Positions 23,301-31,340 of a DNA stretch of 64,000 nucleotides are shown in pieces. The stretch is taken from assembly GCA_035222895.1 (NCBI GenBank), contig JAVYIG010002090.1:208423-272422 (forward strand). The letters run 5' to 3'. This DNA is from Strongylocentrotus droebachiensis (Eukaryota > Echinodermata > Echinoidea > Camarodonta > Strongylocentrotidae). The notes under the pieces are model-generated. The model was not told where the DNA came from and ran no database searches. It was given only the letters and a program-made list of their open reading frames with translations. Each line of letters begins with the position of its first letter. The stretch's first letter is position 1. The translations under genes were made by a program, and so were the position numbers.

Positions 23301-25243
23301 TCGCATTGGCTGAAATACGACGTAAAAGGCGTTATTTCGTTTTTTTTTTCAACCGTTTTTTCAAATTTTTCCAAATATCTAATATTTGTGGTAGTACACA
23401 AGTATTAGAAATCGTTATATTTCAGCCGTCTCTGAACCGATTTTGATCAAACAAATATGACTTTGTCATTTGAATATTATGTTCTTTCAAATTTGACACT
23501 CAGTTTTTCATTATCTCACAAAAATTATTTTGTGTAGCGCCCTCTGCAACTGAACTCAACTATCCCTTTAAGTGCATGGACCGTGACATTGACCAATCAA
23601 AAGGCGTCTTTATGGTTGGAAAGATAAAATTACATAGAAAAAAGAATTTCTTAAACTAAAAATTAGAAGAGGGCGGTATGCAAAATAATGTGACATGGTA
23701 ATAACGCTCTGTCGCCCGACCCGGTGATTTTACACAGAAAACGAGCTGAAAATAATAGTAAAAAAACGCAATAGTAAATCATAATTAAATTGTAATTTGT
23801 TTACGTTACTAGAAAGAATATAGTAAGATGTCGTATTATACTAGTCAATCAAGGAAAAATAATTATGTGGTACTTTTAGCAGAATGGAGATGGGTGTAAA
23901 AAAAAAAGACGTGTTTTCACGTCATCCTCCAGGGAACAGTATTTGCTTATAAAACAAGCACTGTTCAGTGACTTCACCTGATGACTGGCCCAAGATCGGT
24001 AGTGCCCTTAAAGTGATTCAAACCACGTGAATGTACCATGTGATTCGCAGTCATTTGACATTAGGGACTTTTAGATTCGCACGAAGACAATGTGGATTGC
24101 TACGATCGACGTCCTTTTAATGCACTGCCTTGAATGGACGTCACACATATCAGTCCACGCAAATCTAAAAGTCCCTATTATCTATCTGACAGCGACACAT
24201 CTACTGAACACGACACCGATGTATCGCTATCTAATTAGACATCTGTTTCGTTTTATTCTTCTAGTACTTGGTTCGACCGTTTTCAGCATATCAGATGCTC
24301 TTCCTTACTTTAGTCCAAATCTCGTTTTTGGAGTAGCGAAAGGGCGGGAAACTTCAGCTATCTTGGTCTTCATGCATGGAATAGGCATGATAACAGCTTC
24401 AGTCCTCGGTAAGTATTTGTTCTTGTAACCAGCCCCTTTAATAGGAGTTCTTTTGTTATGCTTGGACTGCTGAGTACGGACCTCCAGCTAGCTCGGGAAA
24501 GCTTGTCGTAAACTCGTGGTAGGACTCGGAATGGCTCGGTATTGCTCCAAGGAACTCGGGCTGACTCGAGCATTTACAGCGTCCCTGTGAGTTGCCGCGA
24601 GTTGTGCCGGGCATTTCTGACATTTTTCACAAGTACTCTTTGTGAAGTATGCAGAGCTGCTTCAGGGATTGGCTTGCCACGTGACTTGTGCTTAACTTTG
24701 GGAAAGTGTCTCAAATAAGTAGTTACGGCAAACAACCTTCACCCCACCCCTCAAACAATTGAATTAGTGAGATTAATAATAAATAATTAAACGGTGTGAA
24801 TGAAAAGGAAGGTGTGGAGAATATCTGAAGAAAACTGTTTTTTTTTTAATCGAACGTCTTGCCCTACATAACAACAACAGCAGCAGATATGTATTTCTTT
24901 TCAAATCAAACATTATGGTCGAATCTCAACCAAGAAAGGAATCATTACAGACAATGAAGTTCGAATTGTTATTATCATTAGTATTTATAAAAAGCGATAA
25001 TGCAGACTTTACCACCTTCCTTCTTCTCCTGTAGGTGAAAGCTTGGATCAAACAGGATCGTACAATGTAGCGCTATACATGTGCATTGGGACATACGCCC
25101 TCTGCAGCCTTTTGTGCATCATGGTACCTGTTTATCAACATTGCATGGTTACAGATCGTTACGTCATGAAATCATGGAAAGGATTCAACAGGAAGAAAAG
25201 AAGAGAAACTACATCGAATCCTGAGATCCTGGAGGATCTGTGA
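5155..25243 (+). CDS. SLC16/monocarboxylate-transporter-like gene, six exons
   Basis: Twelve-helix major facilitator of the SLC16 family, which typically moves monocarboxylates or related solutes with protons across the plasma membrane. The substrate is not deducible here. Exons 5155-5305, 18785-19081, 20020-20696, 22442-22667, 24265-24408 and 25035-25243 join with GT/AG borders and consistent phases to 1704 nt, or 567 residues plus TGA. N-terminal hallmarks are WGWVV (10-14) and FQREFGSSATATAWVGS (39-55). YFPHKNATGGVVLPMASSNLG spans 130-150. An acidic hydrophilic loop (about 194-345) separates the two six-helix halves. The second half starts at FPDVWCLAIAVFGYG. DQTGSYNVALY and a basic tail (KRKK-type) close the protein. 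An in-frame TGA at 5143 limits upstream extension unless an unseen 5' exon exists. ATTAAA at 25251 could serve polyadenylation. Confidence 0.88.
5310..7830. other. Intron 1, first part; no exon seen
   Basis: No coding feature. Two diverged direct repeats about 1.44 kb apart (near 5940-6150 and 7380-7590) share words such as CGTAGGCAT, GGTCTTTCT-like and GAGAAGCTCTTTC, suggesting an old local duplication. A poly-T run sits at 7080. Confidence 0.55.
8363..8606 (-). pseudogene. LINE ORF2, C-terminal end beyond the insertion
   Basis: Resumes the LINE after the hAT-like insert: ALVSIFKKNSQVHDHATRN, AFHLPQVK, then after a one-base shift near 8497 ELTFNTLVFTGPKFWNSLG and SFKCKLKVYLLDKY, with TAG at 8363-8365. 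The H..TRN and GPKFWNSL blocks are typical of CR1/L2-like C-termini. Confidence 0.8.
8607..10725. mobile_element. Non-autonomous hAT-like element with internal tandem repeats
   Basis: Ends are CAGTGGCGTACCTGGGG (left) and, reverse complemented, CACTGGCGTACCTATGGGG (right). It is flanked by the direct repeat GGACACCAG (8598-8606 and 10726-10734), which leaves an 8-bp duplication plus one ambiguous G, consistent with hAT. No transposase is present. The interior is a run of 116-130-bp units, each with GGCGAGCGAGCGTAGCGAGC then A-rich DNA. Three units at 9120-9490 are nearly identical and the others are diverged. A polypyrimidine tract at 10480-10665 and poly-C/G lie near the right end. Confidence 0.8.
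10735..12070 (-). pseudogene. LINE ORF2, reverse transcriptase part
   Basis: RT blocks in order: AGKSPGYDGVNNDII, VVPVFKKGDP, NYRPISLL, FQFGFREKHTT, GIFLDYSKAFDTIDH, GVPQGSLLGPLLFIVYINDF, LFADDSSLYYS (catalytic FADD), then LKLN-type thumb and TKFLGLHID. The frame ends where the hAT-like element begins at 10725. Downstream open frame in that insert (Lys/Glu-rich) is not LINE sequence. Confidence 0.88.
12065..13466 (-). pseudogene. LINE ORF2, endonuclease and linker part
   Basis: Starts at Met (13466). An APE-type endonuclease is visible through LNVRSMHKN, GVTETWFS (catalytic Glu), KRGGGVALYI, GVIYRPP, FLMGDYNI (Asp/Asn) and SDLSDHFPIF (Asp-His). The linker runs to FNDYFCSIGP. A frameshift near 12065-12080 moves the continuing frame to the next segment, so ORF2 cannot be read through. 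Confidence 0.85.
13825..14535 (-). CDS. LINE ORF1 protein (coiled coil plus RRM-like)
   Basis: A 236-residue open frame. Residues about 25-90 form a charged heptad-rich coiled coil (ARLEEQEGRVMDLEGKV, QEDEIKRLKKEGE). Residues about 95-210 resemble the RRM/C-terminal part of LINE ORF1 proteins (NNIRILGVKESAEE, DFDRCHRLG, RPLLVKFSS, IFLNDDLTP). Such proteins bind element RNA and form trimers in known LINEs. The frame appears intact, unlike ORF2. Confidence 0.75.
   Translation of the reverse strand: MPTTKSQSADIARQVIAELESSSLLKKLVKDAVQEAVSGIAARLEEQEGRVMDLEGKVKAQEDEIKRLKKEGESCTVFCSALEIKLDALEQQGRCNNIRILGVKESAEEIPEVVVMEVGEKLGVKLTPADFDRCHRLGTSSPDANQRKKHRPLLVKFSSRRIRGLVMGARSKLKGTDIFLNDDLTPARQKLLYNVRHCPKVERSFSQEGRIFAGIKNTSGGFTKQIITCDADIAKL
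14561..16930. other. Intron 1, middle part; no exon seen
   Basis: AT-rich DNA without recognisable protein. A short repeated AGAACATTC/AGCACACTT motif lies at 14590-14700, possibly LINE 5' UTR. A hairpin at 16087-16136 is listed separately. A poly-C run is at 16465-16485. Confidence 0.5.
16087..16140. repeat. Hairpin repeat related to 59109-59211
   Basis: Perfect inverted repeat ATCTACGCCACC-GA-GGTGGCGTAGAT, preceded by ATTACGTAAGG. The same word order (ATTACGTAAGGATTTACGCCC) ends the foldback element at 59.2 kb, so this is probably a truncated relative. Confidence 0.6.
16934..18594. repeat. 552-bp tandem repeat, three copies
   Basis: CCATGGGCCAGACC recurs at 16981, 17533 and 18085, an exact 552-bp spacing. 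Copies are nearly identical over the whole unit and begin with a (TATCAAA)n stretch. Each holds GTTTCCATGGCAAC and a second GTTGCCATGGTAAT-like word. It lies just before exon 2 of the transporter. No coding frame. Confidence 0.95.
17116..17129. promoter_or_regulatory. X-box-like motif, repeat copy 1
   Basis: GTTTCCATGGCAAC fits the RFX-factor X-box consensus GTHNCCATRGYAAC at every position. Identical motifs are at 17668-17681 and 18220-18233. A second weaker X-box-like word follows at 17278-17291. Motif match only. Confidence 0.35.
18785..19081 (+). CDS. Transporter exon 2 (TM2-TM4)
   Basis: The acceptor TTTTCACAG precedes CCTGGGTC. Residues 51-150 include AWVGSLPFGLSAIVAPVV, LLIERIGYRAVVIIG and the conserved YFPHKNATGGVVLPMASS segment that matches the YFxxRRxLAxGLAxAGS region of the family. 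Donor G|GTGAGA, phase 1. Confidence 0.9.
19082..20019 (+). other. Transporter intron 2
   Basis: About 0.94 kb between GT (19082) and AG (20019). No repeat or coding feature recognised beyond short T-rich runs. Confidence 0.7.
20020..20696 (+). CDS. Transporter exon 3 (TM5-TM7, central loop)
   Basis: The acceptor TTTCTCCAG precedes GAATGTTG. Residues 151-375 hold two helices (MLSIGQFTFYF, SAGMIIGIALPAVAWAH), then a long Asp/Glu/Ser-rich cytoplasmic loop and the start of the second half (MLTALTFPDVWCLAIAVFGY). The loop size fits the TM6-TM7 loop of SLC16 proteins. Donor ATG|GTGAGG, phase 0. Confidence 0.9.
21046..21180 (+). repeat. Dispersed repeat in intron 3
   Basis: Matches 23846-23975 in the same orientation, with shared blocks ATGTGGTACTTTTA, CAGAATGGAGA and ACAAGCACTGTTCAGT around a poly-A run. 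Unclassified and non-coding. Confidence 0.75.
21472..22275. mobile_element. TIR element carrying a 33-bp palindromic array
   Basis: Bounded by CCCGAATTCACAAAG on the left and CTTTGTGAATTCGGG on the right, the termini seen also at 3255-3340. Between about 21611 and 22215 lies a tandem array of a 33-bp unit with core AGATAAATTTATCT and linker TTTAACAGCTAAAT. Both parts are themselves near-palindromic. Units at both ends of the array read in the opposite linker orientation to those in the centre. No coding capacity. It fills much of intron 3. Confidence 0.75.
22442..22667 (+). CDS. Transporter exon 4 (TM8-TM10)
   Basis: The acceptor CTTCTTCCAG precedes GTGAGTTAC. Residues 376-450 read VSYMMSLGFTEENGAQAVV, VSMIVGKVTLALISDY and ASGLGISVMICLLQAPS. 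The GK...L.SD block matches the second-half family signature. Donor G|GTAAGT, phase 1. Confidence 0.9.
22680..22830. repeat. Degenerate ACAATTACCCC array in intron 4
   Basis: Words GGACAATAATTGTCC, ACAATTACCCCT and GGACAATAATAAC plus a poly-C run follow directly after the exon 4 donor. Related to the array at 1970-2235. Confidence 0.55.
23009..23567. mobile_element. TTAA-flanked TIR element (Kolobok/piggyBac-type MITE)
   Basis: Terminal repeats AGGGATAGTTGAGTTC and GAACTCAACTATCCCT are perfect over 16 bp (right end has one extra internal base context). TTAA flanks both sides (23005-23008 and 23568-23571). TTAA duplications are typical of piggyBac and Kolobok superfamilies. No transposase, about 560 bp. 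Confidence 0.8.
23846..23975 (+). repeat. Dispersed repeat in intron 4
   Basis: Second copy of the unit at 21046-21180. Confidence 0.75.
24063..24176. mobile_element. 114-bp TIR element of the AGGGACTTTTAGA family
   Basis: Termini AGGGACTTTTAGATT and AATCTAAAAGTCCCT match the ends of the 445-bp dimer at 4151-5043. ATT flanks both sides (24060-24062 and 24177-24179). Short deletion form, in intron 4 just before exon 5. Confidence 0.8.
24265..24408 (+). CDS. Transporter exon 5 (TM11)
   Basis: The acceptor TTCTTCTAG precedes TACTTGGTTC. Residues 451-498 read VLGSTVFSISDALPYFSPNL, VFGVAKGRETSAILVF and HGIGMITASVLG. Donor G|GTAAGT, phase 1. The acceptor lies 88 bp after a small TIR element (24063-24176). 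Confidence 0.88.
24409..25034 (+). other. Transporter intron 5
   Basis: About 0.63 kb with CTCGG-rich words near 24480-24600 and an A/T-rich second half. No exon or element identified. Confidence 0.65.
25035..25243 (+). CDS. Transporter exon 6 (TM12, C-terminal tail)
   Basis: The acceptor TCTCCTGTAG precedes GTGAAAGC. It encodes ESLDQTGSYNVALYMCIGT (family DxTGxY motif), a last helix, and a 40-residue tail rich in Lys/Arg, ending in TGA at 25241-25243. Confidence 0.9.
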
Positions 25244-26239
25244 TTTAAGGATTAAAGTAGACATTGATTAAAAAAGACATTGTATGTCACATATGAAAGC
25301 TCATGATAGTGAAAAGTGTCATATCTTTCCCTGAAAACGCATATGTGACCACAATCAGACATTTAAATTAAATAATGGCATCCCCCCCCCCCCCAATGAA
25401 CGAAACCGAAATTATTCAAATTGGGCGGCTTCGATGATGCCGAAGGCGATTGAGATCATTACTTCCGCATTCACACAACAGTGTATGTATCACACACGCT
25501 AGACGGTCGATACATTTATCATGTTTATTAAGCTTCAAACTTCTGCGTCATGAGTTAACATGCAGCTGTAAATAATTCTTTGATAATAATTTATTCCCGG
25601 CTTAGTTTATTAATTTACCTTTGCAAGATATTGATGAAGACGTCGTGTTAATTTGCAACCTAAACGGTGCAAGTCTTGCGAGATTCAAGCGAAAGACACA
25701 GCCACAGGACAAGTGTCAGCAGACGGAATGCAAAGCCTAGCCAAACGCATCCAGTCAAAGCATGTAACAAACTTATTCGGCAAAAGCCATATAGACTCCA
25801 TGTAGTTGGGTACGAGCTTTTGTTTGTTTTCGGGACTATCACCAATCGCCTACGTCATACTATTGTTATTGCGTTTTATTGGTGTCTTTTTGGCGAGGAA
25901 ATGAACGATGAATAATTCATGTTTTTGGGGTTGTTAAGAGTGATTAAGTATTATAACAATCCGAAATATTTTGTTTTGAATTCATGAGGTCATAAGATTT
26001 CCATTGATATATATTTAAATTTTGGTTGAAGAAAAACAAAACATGTAAGAACTTGAAAAGTGGTCTTTTTGTTCACCGTAAATTATGCATAAAAATACGA
26101 ACGCTTATTTATATCTAAAGTGTAATAAATATGCATACATTTCATGGCAATGATTATATTTATATGCTTGTATATATATATATATATATATATATATAAT
26201 GTAAAAATAAATGGTTCTGCGTCGGTGCATAAAATGAAT
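25244..26239. other. Transporter 3' flank, no further gene
   Basis: Probable 3' UTR with ATTAAA at 25251, a poly-C run at 25383-25394, AT-rich DNA, and a (TA)n microsatellite at about 26170-26198 just left of the Penelope pair. Confidence 0.6.
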
Positions 26240-26276
26240 AGGACACAAGGTAGATAAATAAAAACACCGGAGAAGT

Positions 26277-26325
26277 GAATATTCCACTGACGTTTCGGGC
26301 ATAGCCCTTTATCGAAGTGATTCAA
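26277..26325 (-). ncRNA. Degenerate hammerhead-ribozyme-like motif, left arm
   Basis: Same sequence as at 31236-31283, on the minus strand, at the 3' end of the truncated copy. Confidence 0.45.
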
Positions 26326-26628
26326 GCATAAACAACAAATACAAAAACAAAAATATAGGCGACGCTTGGTAGTCAAGATGCAAAGGCGCGTGAGAGTACG
26401 CGAAAGAAGAGAAAAAGAGATAGAGAAACGTCACAAAGCTCAAAAGTTGGACCATTGTGACGTGAGAAAATAGGAGAAAATTAGAAATATAGGGAGCGTT
26501 AGAAGAGCGTATCTCCAGGGGAGATACGCGGAAAGCAAAACAAAAGGAAAAGAAGAGGCGCACAGAAAGAAAAATAAGCAATTGAAAAAGCATTATGACG
26601 TAATAAAGATATTCAAGTTCAACAAAGT

Positions 26629-28215
26629 TCAGTGTGAGTTAGGGAAAGATCTGAAAGTGGCGTTCATCCCGTCCGGGTGGAGAGTGCCAAGTTTGAAGAT
26701 TATCCTCTCCTCCATCAGCTTCCTTTCTTTCTCATCTCGGCAAGATTTCAGCACACATACTTGAAGGTCATCAGCATTGTGATCTCCGATGTTGAAGTGG
26801 TGAGCTACAGGTAGTCCGGCTGTCTTCAGGCGTATGGAACGCAGATGCTCCGTGATTCTATCGGCTAGGCGTCTCTTTGTCTCCCCGATGTACACCATGG
26901 AACAGCGGGTACATGTCAATCCGTAAATGACATTAGTGGTGGTACATGTGAATTCTCCTCTGATATGCCAAGTTCCTCTGGGGCCCACCACATCATGGGA
27001 TGAGACATGGGCGCAGGTCTTGCAACGAGGACGCTTACACCGAGTGGTACCAGGATTAGTGATGCTGTGGGGTATCTGACTGGGAAGTCTTGAGCAGACA
27101 AGTTCGTTTTTGATGTTCTTCCCCCTCCGGTACGCCGTGATGAATGGGTTGGCCCCAAATACACTAAGAGTCGTCTCGTCAGCCCGGAGGATGTTGATGT
27201 TTTCACGTACGGCCTTAGCAATTCGCTGAGATGTATGGTTGTACGTGAGTACAAGAGGGGTGCGGGAATTAGAATTATTACGTCTCTTAGTCAGAGCGTC
27301 ATGTTGTGTGATTCGGCTAGCCTTCATCATTCCCCCTTCGACGATCTTGTCGGGATAGCCTCTGTCAGAGAAGAAAGTTCTCATCTCCTTCGCTCTTGAC
27401 TTGAAATTAGTGTCGTCGCTGCAAATTCGTCTTAGTCTCAGAAATTGTGAAAAGGGGATGGCCTTCTTACATGATGGGGGATGACAAGAGTCGAACCTGA
27501 GATATGAATGCGAGTCCGTAGGTTTGTAGTGAATATCAGTCGCAAGAGTGTCACCCTCCACACTGACTGTAACATCGAGAAATGTTATAGACTCATCTGA
27601 GATGTCATGAGTGAAACGCAGTGATCGATGATAACTATTCACGTACTGGATGAACCTCTCTAGTTCGTCTCTAGTGCTCGTGAACACGCCTACGTAATCG
27701 TCGATGTAACGCTTCAGGAGAACCGGTTTAGGATGTTGATAATTCTGTAGCATTTGCTCCTCGATGTGCCCAACGAAGAGGCATGCATAAGCTGGTCCCA
27801 TCTTGGTGCCCATGGCAACGCCCTTCTTCTGTGAGTAGCATTCACCGTCAAAGTTGAAAGACGACAAAGTGAGGACGAGCTCCGCCAATCTAAGTAGAGT
27901 AGCGTCGCTGGGTCTGTCTCTGCTTGGATAGCGTTGAAGGAAATGTTTGATAGCCTTCAAACCGTCATCTGTTGGAATGTTAGTATACAGTGACGAAAAA
28001 TCCATGGAGAAAAGTAGACGATGAGGTTCATCCCCTTGGAAGTTGAAATCTTTGAAGAGCCGAATGGCATCTGATGAGTCCTTCACATAAGTAGGGAGCT
28101 TGGTGACCAGAGGGGAAATAATGCTGTCTAAATACTGGCTAATTAGCTCTGTAGGGCAGTTGATGGTGGAAACGATAGGACGTCCAGGATTATCAACTTT
28201 GTGGATCTTCGGGAG
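26629..28215 (-). pseudogene. 5'-truncated Penelope-like RT-endonuclease copy
   Basis: Minus-strand copy equivalent to the C-terminal ~485+ residues of the plus copy. It keeps the YIDD core and the GIY-YIG domain, but lacks the N-terminal third. Its protein differs from the other copy at one visible position (SMDFSSLY versus SMDVSSLY). Homology extends past its open start at 28086 to 28215, where the inversion joint lies. Confidence 0.88.
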
Positions 28216-30931
28216 ACGACGTTTGAACTTTTCTCTAGATGCTTATCCTATGGATATCCACACCTGTGCTTTTCGTCTGGCTACTTCAGTTTTTGCCAAA
28301 TCCAGATTCACCAGTCACGTCAGTTTTTTGTCCAGCTGTCTACGGGAGAGGTTTGTTCCCAAGGGATTCCTTTTATCCAACAACCTGAACTTGCGACATC
28401 TTAACGCCGATGCTATTTCACGGAGCTTCAACCAATGTTCGCGTAGACTTATGAGAGTTACCCTGGAATCCAACATCCGGAGTATTTCATTCCATCATAG
28501 ACAACAAGAGCAACTCCGTGAGGATCTTATCAACATATGTTCTTTTGATCAACTTCACCGGATTCGTCATTTGATTCACATAGCCAACCGTGAGTACTAT
28601 GAATCCCTCGTTTCTAACAAAAGAAAGAAAGTTGAGCATCTTAGGCCTATTGCCAGACCACAACATCGTGGTACTGTCAATGATGATAGATTAGTCGTCA
28701 CCATACCTTCTGATCTTCCTTTGACGAACGAGGAAACTACAGTTCTCAAACGAGGTTTGTCTTTCGTTCCTACAGCAGAAAGAACTGATGATTTCGAGAT
28801 ACGTAGAGACTTTGAGAAATTTGCACGTCGGTTGCGTCTTAAAGCTCATTTCTACAAGGAATCAGATGACGATGTTACTCAGAATGACAACGGTCAAGAG
28901 TATGAGCTTGATCCGTTCGATGCTCTGAAGCCACGTAGATCATCTTGGAACCCTCCAGAAGGCAAACACCCATCTCTTGATGTATTCATTACTAAGTGTA
29001 GGACTGACATTGGTAACATCTTGAAATCGGACACCTCTGCTTCTGCTAATGTTACCCCCCAAGATCGTCATACTATCAAACAGCTTCGCAACAACAAAGA
29101 GTATGTGATCAAATCTGCCGACAAGGGTGGAGCCATTGTAGTATGGAGACGTGATTTATATGTTCAGGAAGCAATGCGACAGTTGTCTAACGACGAGTTC
29201 TACTCAAGACTGGAAACCGATCCTACTCCTGATCAACAAGACAACATCTCTAGGACCGTTAAAGAACTCATACATGCAGGAGCTTTACCCTCGAATGCTG
29301 CCAATCTCATCCAAGATAACCCGCAATGTGCTACTTTCTATCTCCTCCCGAAGATCCACAAAGTTGATAATCCTGGACGTCCTATCGTTTCCACCATCAA
29401 CTGCCCTACAGAGCTAATTAGCCAGTATTTAGACAGCATTATTTCCCCTCTGGTCACCAAGCTCCCTACTTATGTGAAGGACTCATCAGATGCCATTCGG
29501 CTCTTCAAAGATTTCAACTTCCAAGGGGATGAACCTCATCGTCTACTTTTCTCCATGGATGTTTCGTCACTGTATACTAACATTCCAACAGATGACGGTT
29601 TGAAGGCTATCAAACATTTCCTTCAACGCTATCCAAGCAGAGACAGACCCAGCGACGCTACTCTACTTAGATTGGCGGAGCTCGTCCTCACTTTGTCGTC
29701 TTTCAACTTTGACGGTGAATGCTACTCACAGAAGAAGGGCGTTGCCATGGGCACCAAGATGGGACCAGCTTATGCATGCCTCTTCGTTGGGCACATCGAG
29801 GAGCAAATGCTACAGAATTATCAACATCCTAAACCGGTTCTCCTGAAGCGTTACATCGACGATTACGTAGGCGTGTTCACGAGCACTAGAGACGAACTAG
29901 AGAGGTTCATCCAGTACGTGAATAGTTATCATCGATCACTGCGTTTCACTCATGACATCTCAGATGAGTCTATAACATTTCTCGATGTTACAGTCAGTGT
30001 GGAGGGTGACACTCTTGCGACTGATATTCACTACAAACCTACGGACTCGCATTCATATCTCAGGTTCGACTCTTGTCATCCCCCATCATGTAAGAAGGCC
30101 ATCCCCTTTTCACAATTTCTGAGACTAAGACGAATTTGCAGCGACGACACTAATTTCAAGTCAAGAGCGAAGGAGATGAGAACTTTCTTCTCTGACAGAG
30201 GCTATCCCGACAAGATCGTCGAAGGGGGAATGATGAAGGCTAGCCGAATCACACAACATGACGCTCTGACTAAGAGACGTAATAATTCTAATTCCCGCAC
30301 CCCTCTTGTACTCACGTACAACCATACATCTCAGCGAATTGCTAAGGCCGTACGTGAAAACATCAACATCCTCCGGGCTGACGAGACGACTCTTAGTGTA
30401 TTTGGGGCCAACCCATTCATCACGGCGTACCGGAGGGGGAAGAACATCAAAAACGAACTTGTCTGCTCAAGACTTCCCAGTCAGATACCCCACAGCATCA
30501 CTAATCCTGGTACCACTCGGTGTAAGCGTCCTCGTTGCAAGACCTGCGCCCATGTCTCATCCCATGATGTGGTGGGCCCCAGAGGAACTTGGCATATCAG
30601 AGGAGAATTCACATGTACCACCACTAATGTCATTTACGGATTGACATGTACCCGCTGTTCCATGGTGTACATCGGGGAGACAAAGAGACGCCTAGCCGAT
30701 AGAATCACGGAGCATCTGCGTTCCATACGCCTGAAGACAGCCGGACTACCTGTAGCTCACCACTTCAACATCGGAGATCACAATGCTGATGACCTTCAAG
30801 TATGTGTGCTGAAATCTTGCCGAGATGAGAAAGAAAGGAAGCTGATGGAGGAGAGGATAATCTTCAAACTTGGCACTCTCCACCCGGACGGGATGAACGC
30901 CACTTTCAGATCTTTCCCTAACTCACACTGA
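28216..30931 (+). CDS. Penelope-like reverse transcriptase with GIY-YIG endonuclease
   Basis: Long open frame, 943 residues if read from 28100. The first ~39 codons are antisense of the left copy, so the element's own part begins at about 28216. N-terminal helical region, then RT: ADKGGAIVVW, PKIHKVDNPGRPIVS, YTNIPTDDGL, KKGVAMGTKMGPAYACLF, and YIDDYVGVF (catalytic YIDD, about residue 585 of the open frame), then TFLDVTVSV. C-terminal CKRPRCKTC zinc-binding-like motif, and GIY-YIG nuclease (VIYGLTC at about 844, VYIGETKRRLADRITEH at about 856). No stop or frameshift seen. Probably 5'-truncated, since it starts exactly at the inversion joint. Confidence 0.88.
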
Positions 30932-31235
30932 ACTTTGTTGAACTTGAATATCTTTATTACGTCATAATGCTTTTTCAATTGCTTATTTTTCTTTCTGTGC
31001 GCCTCTTCTTTTCCTTTTGTTTTGCTTTCCGCGTATCTCCCCTGGAGATACGCTCTTCTAACGCTCCCTATATTTCTAATTTTCTCCTATTTTCTCACGT
31101 CACAATGGTCCAACTTTTGAGCTTTGTGACGTTTCTCTATCTCTTTTTCTCTTCTTTCGCGTACTCTCACGCGCCTTTGCATCTTGACTACCAAGCGTCG
31201 CCTATATTTTTGTTTTTGTATTTGTTGTTTATGCT

Positions 31236-31283
31236 TGAATCACTTCGATAAAGGGCTATGCCCGAAACGTCAGTGGAATATTC
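31236..31283 (+). ncRNA. Degenerate hammerhead-ribozyme-like motif, right arm
   Basis: Order of parts resembles the type I hammerheads known from Penelope-like elements. Stem I strands are TCACT / AGTGG, with an outer GAA/TTC. Stem II is GGGC-TAT-GCCC, followed by CGAAAC and GTC before the expected cleavage point. The catalytic CUGAUGA box is replaced by TCGATAA, losing the conserved G8 equivalent, so self-cleavage is doubtful. Confidence 0.45.
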
Positions 31284-31340
31284 ACTTCTCCGGTGTTTTT
31301 ATTTATCTACCTTGTGTCCTATATATATATATATATATAT

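Larger units (their letters stand above)
26240..31320. mobile_element. Inverted (head-to-head) pair of Penelope-like elements
   Basis: Two Penelope-like copies face away from each other. The left arm (26240-28215, minus) and right arm (29345-31320, plus) are almost identical over about 1.97 kb. The unique middle (28216-29344) belongs to the longer plus copy. The outer ends are AGGACACAAGG and CCTTGTGTCCT. The left copy is 5'-truncated inside the RT domain. Each arm ends with a hammerhead-like sequence. The AT-rich (TA)n at both outer edges hides any target duplication. Confidence 0.85.

Noticed and set aside
30306-30644. 112-residue frame inside the Penelope ORF (also mirrored at 26916-27254)
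   Set aside because: Shadow frame within the RT/endonuclease coding region, with no independent features.
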